A DNA stretch of 64,000 nucleotides, taken from Candidatus Binataceae bacterium. GTDB lineage: Bacteria; Desulfobacterota; Binatia; Binatales; Binataceae. Numbering within the stretch: position 1 is the first letter of the stretch; each line of letters opens with the position of its first letter. Under the pieces are notes generated by a model. The model was given only the letters and a program-made list of their open reading frames with translations, was not told the origin of the DNA and made no database searches. The translations under genes were made by a program, and so were the position numbers. Below are positions 55,580 to 64,000 of the stretch, one piece after another. The stretch is taken from assembly GCA_035308025.1 (NCBI GenBank), contig DATGHL010000008.1, positions 94,088 to 158,087 on the forward strand. The letters run 5' to 3'.

Positions 55580-56430
55580 CCGCATCAGGCGCCACCGGTG
55601 CTCACGCGGCTCTTTGCGCTTTGGTTGGGCAAGTTGCTCGACGAGCGTGAAGCCGCCGACCTAACCGAAGCGCTGACGATCGCCAAGGGAGCCGGCGTGC
55701 GCACCATGACGGCGCTTCGCTATCTGCTCCACATCCCACGCCTGCGCGAGATCATGGGCAACTATGCGGACGGCGGCCAGTTGGCGCACATTTTCGATGG
55801 CGAGCCAGTCGCAGGACAGCGTCCCACGCTGACTACCTACGAAATGCGTCATCTCGACGCGCTCGGCGAGCACGCGACCGCCCGGCCACGGAGTTGATCG
55901 TGCATGACGCGGAAACGGGCCTTGGGGCTGATCCGACCTTCGCGCTGATTGACGAGGCCAAGTGGATATTGGCGTCGCCCATCTCCCTGCCATGGATCGA
56001 CCGCGCACTCCGCACGTTCGGCCGTGCCAACGGCGCACTGATTCTGTGTACGCAGTCGCTCGCCGAGATTGACAACAACGAGGCGCAGACGATGTTGGAA
56101 TCGACCGCGATCAAGACCTTCCTGCCGAACCACGCGGCTAAAGGCGAGCAAGTGCGCCAGCTCTACGGCGAACTTGGGCTCAATGAAAAGCAGATAGAGA
56201 TTGTCGCGAATGGCGTTCCGCCCGCGATTATCTGTGCGTCAGCGAGTCGGGCTCGCGACTGTTTAGCCTCAATCTGGGCCCAATCGCGCGGGCGCTCTGC
56301 GCCGCCACCGGCAGCGACGACGTAACGCTCGCCCGCCGCGTCCTCGAAGAATCAGGGCAGGACGGCTTTCTCGACGCGTGGCTCGCAGCTAAGGGTCTCG
56401 GCCCGGCACCAGAGCCGCGTTCCGCGCGGG
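55580..56430 (+). pseudogene. TrbE/VirB4 ATPase, C-terminal remnant with frameshifts
   Basis: Pieces in three frames give VLTRLFALWLGKLLDEREAA, then PTLTTYEMRHL, then FALIDEAKWILASPISLPWI with the Walker B DEAK. LRTFGRANGALILCTQSLAE, STAIKTFLPNHAAKGEQVR and finally RDYLCVSESGSRLFSLNLGP plus GQDGFLDAWLAAKGLG follow. These are the last 300 or so residues of the type IV secretion ATPase. Walker A and the N-terminal domain are absent. Shifts lie near 55890 and near 56220. The protein powers pilus assembly in intact systems. Confidence 0.8.
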
Positions 56431-56479
56431 GCTCAATGCGTGCGGCGGAAATGATTCACAGCAACGGGAGGGTGGGATT

Positions 56480-57059
56480 ATTAAGCATCGTGATTTGTTC
56501 GCCGCGACACTACTCGCCTTGGCGCTCGCGGCCAAGCCGGCGCGGGCGCAGCTCGTGGTGTCGGACGGTCCGGTCGAGGGGAACACCACCGCCATTGCCT
56601 GCACGCTGACGGGCATCTCAACCCAACAAATGCCTGCGATGATCGTGCAGGTCACCATCACCACGCAGTCACTTACGACGCCGGGCGGCGCTGGTCGCTT
56701 TCAGTCGCAACTCAGTTACCTCAACTCATTGATGCAGACGATGGGGAGCGGCGTGGACAGCGCACAAGCTTTCGCCGCTAGCTATCCCGGCTGGGTCAAT
56801 TTCGGGGCGAACGCAGCGGCGATAGCGGCGCAGGTCACCAACTAGACTCTCACCACCTATGCCGACGCAATTTCAGTCGCGCAGGCGCAGGGCGCCAGCT
56901 TCAGCGCTGAAGACACACATTTTCAGGCGCTCGAAGCTTGTAACGCGGCGAGCGTGAGCGTCCTCCAGGCGATTCAGTGCGGCAATGAAATCAATCTCGC
57001 GGCGGCCCAGCAGACCCAGGTACTAGGGCAGCTTGAGATCACCCAAATCCATGATTGAG
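56480..57059 (+). pseudogene. TrbJ (VirB5-like) with in-frame TAG
   Basis: A signal peptide (LFAATLLALALAAKPARAQ) leads a 116-residue piece ending at TAG 56843-56845. Reading on in the same frame gives LTTYADAISVAQAQGASFSA, then LEACNAASVSVLQAIQCGNE and AAAQQTQVLGQLEITQIHD, the normal C-terminal pattern of TrbJ. So one nonsense codon splits an otherwise whole gene. The usual start position reads ATT AAG (after GGAGGGTGGG), so the start codon may also be lost. TrbJ is a periplasmic pilus-associated component. Confidence 0.7.
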
Positions 57060-57159
57060 GCCGTGAATTATGGCGAAACTCTTAACGAAAATTCCCAGCT
57101 TGGAGCGAATGCGCAAGCCTACTTTATAGGTGACGTACAGCAATGAAGGAGGTTTTCAA

Positions 57160-57446
57160 ATGACAACTCCGATCATAATTTTCCTGCGCTTCATGTGGCG
57201 CTTTCGGGGCCTATTAGCAATCGCATTTTTGATTATCCTAGGCCACATGGCTCAACGACGCGATTCGCGCTTGGGACAACTGGCGCCAGCCGCAAGTCTA
57301 TTGCGATGACGACCACCTGATTCGATACATCCCGGCAGAGCAGTGTGGCGGTTTTTCTTCGTGTGACCGCCGCTTCGATCGAGGCGATACTTCCTGCCCA
57401 GGCGGCCCACCCTTTGTGTTGCGGACTCCGACAGAGAATGGGTGGT
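57160..57446 (+). pseudogene. Small membrane protein of the trb operon, frameshifted
   Basis: A strong Shine-Dalgarno (AAGGAGG) precedes ATG 57160. The frame encodes a 49-residue peptide with one membrane helix (WRFRGLLAIAFLIILG). After a one-base shift near 57245, a second frame continues with TWLNDAIRAWDNWRQPQVYC, IRYIPAEQCGG and several more cysteines, stopping at 57446 just before trbL. The Cys-rich second half looks like real coding sequence. It sits where TrbK-type entry-exclusion genes occur, but similarity could not be shown. Confidence 0.45.
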
Positions 57447-57450
57447 AAAA

Positions 57451-58416
57451 ATGACGCTCCAATTTCAATTCCTAAACAACGCGCTCAGCGACTACGAAAC
57501 CGCAATTCAAGGCGTCTGGGCGCCCGTGCTCCAGGCGCAAGGCATTCAAATCCTGCTCGCAGTCGGGGCTATAGCGTTCGCCGTGTATACCATCCAGCTG
57601 CTCGCCACCCACGATCTGCCGACCTTCATCCTCGGCTTCGGCTACACGATCGTCTCGCTCTCCGTACTCCATGCGGTCTTTCTCTACGGACAGGACTTAG
57701 CCATCGATCTGCTGAACGGATTTCTTGGCTGGGGGCAACAGGTCAGCGGCCAATCCCCTGAGACGCTCACGCCCTCGGGTGTGATGGAGCAGGGGCTACA
57801 ACTCATGCGGATTTTCTGGAGCGCCGCTGGGAAGGCTTCGTCGTGGGTCGCACCTATGTCAGCGATTGAAGACTTGCTTTGCAGCATTGTAATCGTCGCA
57901 ACCTTTGCCGTTGCGTCCATCATTTATCTGCTTGCCCTGATGGAAGTCTGGGCGTTGATCATCGGTGCCTCGGTACTGCTCGCTTTCGCGCCGCTGCCTT
58001 GGACTTGGAGCATTTTTCCGGGCTGGGGGCTTAGAGTCCTGGCCTCCTGCGTGAAGACGTTCTTTTTGCTTGCGGTTATTGCGCTGGGAATGACCGAAGC
58101 AAGTGGTTGAACTGTTTCTATGGCGGCTACGTCGGGAAGCATCCCAGAGAATGTCAGCCTAATGATGCAAGCCGTTGTGGAATCTCTATTGTTCGTCGGC
58201 CTCGTCTATTACATCCCACGCCTCATGGCGAGTTTGATCACCGGCGGCGCCGGTGCCGCAATGACCGCCGGCGAGACCATTCTGGCCGGAATGGTCGCGG
58301 AGGCTGCCAGCCAGACGGCGAGCGGCAGCAAAGCAATCGGCGGCGCTGCTGCCAACGCCGCCGCTGATGGCGCCGCCAACGCGCTCAAGAAAGTTCACGC
58401 GATGTTGATGAGGTGA
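57451..58416 (+). pseudogene. TrbL/VirB6 channel protein with in-frame TGA
   Basis: From ATG 57451 about 219 residues with five to six membrane helices (for example ILLAVGAIAFAVYTIQLLA and IIGASVLLAFAPLPWTWSIF), ending at TGA 58108-58110. The same frame continues with TVSMAATSGSIPENVSLMMQ, LLFVGLVYYIPRLMASLI and an Ala/Gly-rich tail, the normal TrbL C-terminus. TGA probably replaces a Trp codon. TrbL forms the inner-membrane channel of the secretion system. Confidence 0.75.
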
Positions 58417-58821
58417 CGACGATGACTACCATGCGGTTTGAAGATCGCCTGCTGCGCACTATCAACCGGCGGCTTTTCTACCTCGGTGTCACCGCTTCCG
58501 CCGTCATTATTGGCCTGACCATCGCCGTGACAATCCTTGCGCTCAAGCGCGTGCCGCCCTATGTGGTCGCACTCGATCAGGGTCGTATCGTCGGTTACGC
58601 GCACCTCTTCACTGCCAACGACGAACTGGCTCCGATGGTGATCGAGAACCAGCTGCGCCAGTTCATCTACGACGCGCGCGTGGTGAGCGGCAACGACGCC
58701 ATGCAGGACCATAACATCCACGCGGTCTACGCGATCGCGCGGCCAGGCCTACAAATTCCTCGATGCGTATTACCACGCCGCGCCCGACAACGATCCGGTC
58801 AAGCTCGGCCAGCGCGGTGCC
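58413..58821 (+). pseudogene. TrbF (VirB8-like), frameshifted and 3'-truncated
   Basis: It starts at GTG 58413 (overlapping the trbL stop) or ATG 58422. A cytosolic FEDRLLRTINRRLFYLG segment, one membrane helix (VTASAVIIGLTIAVTILAL) and a periplasmic VPPYVVALDQGRIVGYAHLF follow. The frame shifts near 58740 and continues as RGQAYKFLDAYYHAAPDNDP, then VKLGQRGAVW. It then runs directly, in the same frame, into the coupling-protein sequence. About the last third of TrbF is missing, so a deletion fused the two genes. Confidence 0.7.
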
Positions 58822-60413
58822 GTGTGGCTCAAAGGACCGGCGATGTACCGTGACAGTTTTTACATTTCGTACTGGCACATCGCGACCGGCCTGGGCGGCT
58901 ACTACGGGTTCGGCACTGACCTCTTTCCACTCAGCATCGCGGTCGCTGTTATCGCCTGGCGCATCAAACGCGAGCCCGACAGCAAGGCGCATCTGCGTGG
59001 ACTGCGGCTGCTCGCTCCGAGGCAGCACAACCGGGCGCTGCGACCCTACCTCAGTCGAGTGATCGCTTTCGTCAGGAACCCGTCCGGCCGATCGGGATCA
59101 AGCTTGGGGCGAGCGTCATCCGGGCGAGCAAGGAATGCGAGCACATCCTCATTACGGGTTCGCCCGGCTCGGGCAAGACCACCGCCATGCGCCACCTTCT
59201 CCGGCAAGTCGAGTAGCGCAAGAGCAGGCGATCGTGATCGATCTGGAAGCCGAGTTCGTGCAGGAGTTTTACAGCGAAGAACGCGGCGACGTGATCCTGA
59301 ATCCACTGGACGAGCGCTGTACCTTCTGGTCTCCATGGCTCGAAATTCGTGACGACAGCTACGTGATGGACGCCGAGGCGCTGACCGCGTCGCTAGTGCG
59401 CGTCTCCGCCCGGACGGCCAACGAAATCTTTTTTCGCGACTCGGGGCGCACTCTCGCCACGAGCATCTTTGAAGTCCTCGCCGACGATCCGGACATTCGG
59501 CTGTTATCTGACTTCCTCGCGCTACCACGTGAGGAATTGCACGCGCGGCTCGCCGGCACCCGCGCCTACGCGATCGTCGATCCGCAGGCCCACGACCAGG
59601 GTGCCGGGATCGTGGCGACGGTCGCGAACGCGCTCAAGGCGTGTTACCACTTGCCACCGCTGGAGCAAACGACGCGAAGCTGGAGCGCGCGCGAATGGGC
59701 CCAGAGGCGAGAGGGCTGGGTCTTCCTCCCATGTAAAGAAGACATCCGCGAAGCAATCGAACCGCTGCAGGACCTTTGGCTGGACTGCCTCGTGCGCTGG
59801 CTGATGAGCGCGCAGATTGGCAGCGAGCAAGTCTGGATTGTCGCCGACGAATTGCCGGCCTTCGGGTATCAGCCCCAGATCGAAAAGCTCGTCACGCGCG
59901 GACGCAAGCGCGGCCTCGCGGTGGTGATCGGCTTTCAGAATGTGGCGCAGACTCGGGCCATTTATGGCCGCGATGGCGCGATCACCCTGACGAGCTCGCC
60001 AACCACCAAGCTGATCATGCGCTCGGACGAACCCGAGATGGCGCGGTGGGGTTCCGATCTGATCGGTTCGCACGAAACCGAGCGGCTCCAGATGACGCAG
60101 CTTGCCGGGCTTTCGACCTATCGCGAGGGCGTCAACCTGAGCCCGCACCGCAGCGTCGAGCACCTGGTCCTGCCGGCCGAGATTCAGCAGTTGCGGCCCT
60201 TCCATGGCTATCTCTGCATTGCCGGCGAGCACCGCACCACAGTCCGCATTCCCGAACTGCACCTGACGAGACGGCAGCCGGACTTCATCCCACGGGGGCG
60301 ATCGCCGGCGCGCCCAGTCAAGCCACTCAGAGTCGACCCGGATGATCAGAGTGACGCGACCCTGACGGCGCGCTTGCTCGGGCGCTCGGCACGACCGGAG
60401 CTAAGGCCTAATC
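58822..60413 (+). pseudogene. Type IV coupling protein (VirD4/TraD-like), frameshifted
   Basis: The N-terminal part has membrane segments (YWHIATGLGGYYGFG, LFPLSIAVAVIAW). After shifts near 59070 and 59210, the ATPase shows Walker A HILITGSPGSGKTTAMRHLL and AIVIDLEAEFVQEF. NPLDERCTFWSPWLEI, Walker B WIVADELPAFGY and RGRKRGLAVVIGFQNVAQTR follow, the TraD/TrwB-type pattern. It would deliver the relaxase-DNA complex to the secretion channel. The frame runs to 60625, past the relaxase start, so the original stop is also lost. Confidence 0.75.
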
Positions 60414-61707
60414 ATGGTCAGCTTTTCGGACGGCGCGATGACGATCGAACAGGCGGGCTCCTATTACCGCGTCCATTACAGCGCGGCGGGTTATTACGCC
60501 GGGACCGAGCAGCGCATCATCGGCCACGCGGTCGGCCGCGGGGTGCAATTTCTCGCACTCTCCGACCTTACCGCCGAGCAATTCGAGGCCCTCCGGCGCG
60601 GCCACGACCCAACTACCCAAGCTGAACTGCGGATCAAGGCGACGCACGGCGATACCGAGCGGGCGAACTGGGATTGCACCCTCTCGCCGCCGAAGTCGAT
60701 CAGCATCCAGGCTCTCGTTTGCGGCGACGAACGGCTTCTGCAGGTCGACCGTGAAGCGGCATTATACGCGATCCGCGAAGTCGAGACATGCGCATTGGCG
60801 CGCCACCACGGCGGAAAAGAGTGGGCCGAGACGGGCAATGTCGTCGCGATCATGTTCGAGCATTACGACTCACGCGAGTCGATCCACGGCGAGCACGGGC
60901 CGATGCCTCAGCTGCATCACCACATCTTCATCGCGAACATGACGCGGCTCGCCAGTTACGAGTGGCGCAGCCTGGACCCGCAGCAGATCTATAAGGCGCG
61001 CCGCTTCATCGACGCGATCTACATGGCCGAACTTGCCAAACGGGTCCAGCAACTCGGCTACGACATCGTTCGAAAAGTTGATGGCTCGTTCGAACTGGCG
61101 GGCTTTAACCGTCGGCAAATCGAAGCCTTCTCGGAACGCGCCATGGATATCGAACGGACCAAGCAGGCGCGCGGCATCAGCAACCCGAGTATCGCGCGCG
61201 ATATCGTACTGGAAACGCGCAAGCCCAAGCGTGACTGCGATCCGGGTGGCGCTGAAGGCTGAACGCGAAGCGCTCGCGCGACAACAGGGAATTGACCTTA
61301 ACTACCGCCCGTCGTCTCTCCAGCTCAAGCCAGCCCAGGCCCTTACGAGCCCAACGACCGATGCACACACGCGCGAGTCATTGGACTACGCCGATCGTCA
61401 CCTCAGCTCACGCTACGCCGTCATCGATCATCGCGAGCTGGTTACTGCCGCCCTGCGGCACGGCGTCGGCGCGATCGATCTGAACCATGTTCGCGCCGAA
61501 ATTGACGCGCGGCAGAAGGCCGGTCAGCTGATCGCCGCCGGTCACTCCTACCTTCACCCGCTCGATACCTACACCAGCCCGCGGATGGTGAGCCTCGCAC
61601 GGGAAAATCTCCGGCTGGTCCATAAGCATATACACCAGGGTCATCCGATCGCCGGTATCAAAGTCCGTTTCAACCAGCCGCGAGCGCAATCGCTGGGTCG
61701 GCACTGA
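60414..61707 (+). pseudogene. MobF (TrwC/TraI-type) relaxase, truncated
   Basis: It begins MVSFSDGAMTIEQAGSYYRV, with the tyrosines of the nicking site in SYYRVHY. The metal-binding histidines are in PQLHHHIFIANMTRL, and WDCTLSPPKSISIQALV is typical of MobF. A shift near 61240 leads into ALKAEREALARQQGIDLNY and RHLSSRYAVIDHRELVTAAL, which is the start of the linker before the helicase. The AAA helicase half of TrwC/TraI is missing. The relaxase domain up to 61240 is intact, so nicking activity alone is conceivable. Confidence 0.8.
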
Positions 61708-61936
61708 GTATTACGGTGGCCGAGGCGCTCCACTGCAAACGCGCCATCGCGAAGCGAACGCGCGAGAGCGCTTGGCACGCCCGCAGCGTTACGCGCGTCG
61801 GCATCTCAGAAATTAGGTGCGGGCCCCTCATGGTGGGGTAAAGGAGCCGCCCACGAAAATGGCTCGCAAGGGGACCCCAGCGAAATCGCAGATGCCCTGC
61901 CGCAAGGGCGGAGGCGAGCAGGAGGGAGTAGCAGCA
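61708..61936. other. Gap after the relaxase
   Basis: 229 bases with no supported gene. The Shine-Dalgarno AGGAGGGAG of the next small gene lies at its end. Relaxase helicase sequence would be expected here but is not recognisable. Confidence 0.4.
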
Positions 61937-62164
61937 ATGCACAACAACAACTGTCTGCGTTGTGGGCGCAAAGTTCGGCCTGAGGAGAACTGGGTGAAAG
62001 TCCATTTGTGGGCGAGCAACGCGGTGTTCGACTGGGGCTGCTTCATCGCGCTGTTGAAGTCGCACGGTCCGGAAGCCGCGGAACAGGTGGCTTGGCAGGG
62101 TGACGGCCACGCGCCGCCGATGTCAGCGGCGGTCAGTAATGGTGTTCGAAGTTCAACTAAGTAG
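61937..62164 (+). CDS. Small Cys-containing protein, possible zinc finger
   Basis: 75 residues from ATG 61937 with AGGAGGGAG upstream. CLRCG near the start gives two metal-ligand cysteines, and a further Cys and His lie in FDWGCFIALLKSHG. Such small proteins are common beside ssb on mobile elements. The frame is intact. I do not recognise the family. Confidence 0.5.
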   Translation: MHNNNCLRCGRKVRPEENWVKVHLWASNAVFDWGCFIALLKSHGPEAAEQVAWQGDGHAPPMSAAVSNGVRSSTK

Positions 62165-62210
62165 CTAGTACGGCACAGTGTGTCAGAAGTGAGCAATAGG
62201 AGGAATTACC

Positions 62211-62601
62211 ATGTCTTTGAATCGCGCAACGCTTATTGGGTATGTCGGCCATAATCTCGAAGAACTGCGATATTACCGAGTGGGCAGCCGCTCGCGGCTT
62301 CTCGGTCGCGACCAACGACAGCTTCACCGACAAGAACGGGCAGAAACAGGAGCGCGTGGACTGCCACCAGGTAGTCGTCTACGGGAGGCTGGCCTTGATT
62401 TGCAAGGAGTATTTGGCCAAAGGGCGCCACGTCTACGTCGAAGGACGTTTGTGCACCAGGGAATACGAAGCCAGAGACAACAACGGGAAACGTTATCGCA
62501 CCGAGATTATCGCGCAGGGGATGCAGTTCCTTGGGGCGCGACCCGAAGTGACAGCTGGTGGTGATGCTACCATCGCCGGAGAAGACGAGGCTACCTTTTG
62601 A
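62211..62601 (+). pseudogene. Single-stranded DNA-binding protein, frameshifted
   Basis: It begins MSLNRATLIGYVGHNLEELRYY, the standard Ssb start (N.v.LiG.lg.dPE.Ry). An extra T near 62272 shifts the frame; after it the sequence runs FSVATNDSFTDKNGQKQERV, then VVVYGRLALICKEYLAKGRH and VYVEGRLCTREYEARDNNGK to a short end. The OB-fold is complete apart from the shift. The long acidic tail of chromosomal Ssb is reduced to GEDEATF. It is plasmid- or element-type and co-oriented with the conjugation genes. Confidence 0.75.
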
Positions 62602-63210
62602 ATGAAGGTGATCGGCATAGGGGGTAGAGGCACACCGCTGCTTCCCTCCACACCATGGGACATGCGGGCCTGCTCCGTCGGTTCTGAAGGTTGAGGCTAA
62701 TTGGTGAGGCGCGCCCTGGCGATCCGGTCGTAGTAGTTGGTAGTGAGCCCAAACTGCACGAATTTCCCGGCGGAGTTGTCAAGAATTTCGTGTGTGAGCA
62801 GTTAGTAGTGAACGATTACTGCTTAACACAGCAGTCGCGCAACGCGACTGCCTAACCACCTCGGAGACACAGCAGCCGTCCTATCTTCGCGGGGCAGGTT
62901 ATTTTGTGACGAATTCTACGGCGATTTTGCGGCTTTCGGGGGCAGGCCATATGCCACATACGTGCCGGCGCCAAGAGGCGCCCGCTAGGAAATTGTACAT
63001 GAGGCCCTTTCATCGTTGCGTAAAATTTCTCACTCAGATCGCACAATTTATTCTATCTTTTGAACACATCTCTCTTGATCGCGCCGGTTCCAGTTTCGGG
63101 TTAAGGACAAGGACAAGGCTTTGACTGCCACGAAGCAAATCAGGCTAAAGATGCGCTTAGGAGCATATTGTGGGAGCCTCGCATCCGTGCAAGGAAGGAG
63201 CTGAAAACTC
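62602..63210. other. Gene-free stretch with one hairpin
   Basis: 609 bases. At 62831-62851 a perfect nine-base inverted repeat (GCAGTCGCG, loop CAA, CGCGACTGC) could act as a terminator of the ssb transcript, although no T-run follows. I see no credible coding region. Confidence 0.45.
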
Positions 63211-63336
63211 ATGGCCGACAAAGCGGTCGACGGAGAACTCACCGCTTTCGCTTGATGAATTTCTCAAAACACAGAAATTGCCAACGTTCATCGCGACGAT
63301 TGAAGAGGTTGCCAATCGTCCAGACCCGACCTTGTG
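63211..63336 (+). pseudogene. Small ORF, frameshifted, upstream of a coupled ORF
   Basis: ATG 63211 has AAGGAG 9-10 bases upstream and reads MADKAVDGELTAFA before a TGA. In the next frame the sequence continues naturally as LDEFLKTQKLPTFIATIEEV and ANRPDPTL up to TGA 63334-63336. It looks like a short helical protein of about 41 residues broken by one base near 63250. Evidence is composition and the Shine-Dalgarno only. Confidence 0.3.
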
Positions 63337-63597
63337 AAGATCACCCCTTGGGCTCCCAATTCCGGCTGCCTATGCCATGCTTCAATCGAAATTCCCAAAG
63401 AGGTGGTTGCGACCGTGAAGCCCACTGAAGACACGCACAATTGCTGTGGCCACTTCTTGAGGGTTTGTGAGATTCAATTCAAGGCTGGCGCGAGGATCGC
63501 CCTTGAAAACGTGTTCGCCCAAATTATGCAATCGATCGGCCGGGTAGGTGCCGCCCTGCCATTCCCTTTTCCGGTTCCAACCGTGACAACTCGCTAA
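63334..63597 (+). CDS. 87-aa Cys/His-containing ORF
   Basis: GTG 63334 overlaps the stop of the preceding small ORF (TTGTGA). The product has NSGCLCHASIEIP, then THNCCGHFLRVCEIQFKAG and ARIALENVFAQIMQSIG, with five cysteines and two nearby histidines. Composition is protein-like, but no family is recognised. Confidence 0.3.
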   Translation: MKITPWAPNSGCLCHASIEIPKEVVATVKPTEDTHNCCGHFLRVCEIQFKAGARIALENVFAQIMQSIGRVGAALPFPFPVPTVTTR

Positions 63598-63940
63598 ACA
63601 TTCCTTTTAGCGACCGAGACACCGGTTGCACAACCAGTGTGCACTCAGACGGCGTGATGAGTATCGTGAAGAGCAGATGTTGCGGGTACGATCCCTTTAT
63701 CGGTCGTGGCTGTCAATTGCTCTATACCGTGATCTACCGCGTGCCAGGAGAATAAGCGCCGGAGCAGTTCTTAGCGGACAGAAACAGTGCTTGAAAAATA
63801 GGCGCGAGAATTGCCTTTTGGCCACGTATCTGACTACATCGAAAGTGGCCGGGGCGTCCCGGGTAGTGTCGGTCAAGTGGTGGAAAAGCAGTAAGCATCG
63901 GCCAGGCGACGAGTTGAGCGGTTGAAGTATCAACTTGCTA
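63598..63940. other. Gene-free stretch near the right edge
   Basis: 343 bases with no supported gene or structured element. Confidence 0.35.
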
Positions 63941-64000
63941 TTACGCTGCCTCCGGTTGTTCGCTGATTGTGGTCAGGTCGTGCCAGCCGACGAGGCGGCG
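63941..64000 (-). CDS. Possible C-terminus of a gene entering from the right
   Basis: The minus strand reads RRLVGWHDLTTISEQPEAA up to TAA 63943-63941. It is too short to identify. The frame is open to the window edge, so a leftward gene may end here, possibly a transposase of the bordering element. Confidence 0.2.
   Translation of the reverse strand, partial: RRLVGWHDLTTISEQPEAA

Larger units (their letters stand above)
55580..62601 (+). mobile_element. Remnant of a Trb/Tra conjugative element
   Basis: A colinear block on the plus strand: C-terminal part of the TrbE/VirB4 ATPase, TrbJ, a small membrane protein, TrbL, a truncated TrbF, a VirD4-type coupling protein, a MobF relaxase, a small Cys protein and Ssb. 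Together they are a conjugation module like those of integrative or plasmid elements. TrbB-D, TrbG, TrbI and the first part of TrbE are missing. Nearly every gene has a lesion (two nonsense codons, several frameshifts, one deletion fusion), so transfer is no longer possible without help. Confidence 0.8.

Noticed and set aside
56843..58110. Stop-codon reassignment in the trb genes
   Set aside because: Both TAG and TGA interrupt genes here and frameshifts are mixed in, while core genes use normal stops; random decay is simpler.

Overview
The window is high-GC DNA from what looks like an uncultivated, probably Gram-negative bacterium. Evidence for this is paired Rz/Rz1 spanins in a prophage, a PBP1b-type murein synthase with a UB2H-like N-terminal region, and Trb-type type IV secretion remnants. 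I cannot place the lineage from sequence alone. The mix of MetE-core, CaiB/BaiF, NodU/SxtJ/DUF5989 and flavin halogenase genes would suit a Desulfobacterota- or Binatota-like soil organism, but that is a weak inference.

Region 1 (1-10.6 kb) is part of a Mu-like prophage that continues off the left edge. Reading leftward from a divergent repressor it has a DnaA-domain-IV-only protein, a Mor/C-family activator, an endolysin, membrane and spanin lysis genes, small and large terminase, portal, protease/scaffold, a decoration-like protein and the start of the gpT major head gene. The repressor lacks the serine needed for self-cleavage. No transposase or other early gene lies between repressor and activator. 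An identical 16-bp box lies before both the lysis and the capsid gene groups, the places where Mu has its activator-dependent late promoters Plys and PI.

Region 2 (10.8-40.7 kb) is mostly intact chromosomal DNA. It holds folD and an APC permease; a decaying restriction-type locus (truncated cytosine methyltransferase fused to a Vsr tail, DUF3883 nuclease, HNH nuclease, broken vsr) next to an IS relic; dnaE; a run of perfect hairpins in front of a thioesterase; a MetE-like enzyme; an apparent operon of carbamoyltransferase, SxtJ, DUF5989 and two near-duplicate flavin-dependent halogenases; then a CoA transferase, PBP1b, clpB, ilvD, a zinc-ribbon protein, NAD synthetase and a plant-type polyphenol oxidase.

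Region 3 (40.7-64 kb) starts at a tRNA-3'-end-like fragment and is accessory DNA in heavy decay. It contains a nitroreductase, a Fic protein with a coupled 56-aa ORF, a 5'-truncated and twice-frameshifted helicase-endonuclease (antiphage type) between imperfect direct repeats, a three-gene redox operon, a patchwork of truncated genes, and a Trb/Tra conjugation block (trbE, trbJ, trbL, trbF, coupling protein, MobF relaxase, ssb). Nearly every gene of that block carries a nonsense codon or frameshift. The long core genes in region 2 carry none, so real decay is more likely than poor sequence.

The strongest candidates for something new are the carbamoyltransferase-SxtJ-DUF5989-dual-halogenase operon, the candidate late-promoter boxes of the Mu-like phage, and the hairpin run that covers the thioesterase ribosome-binding site.
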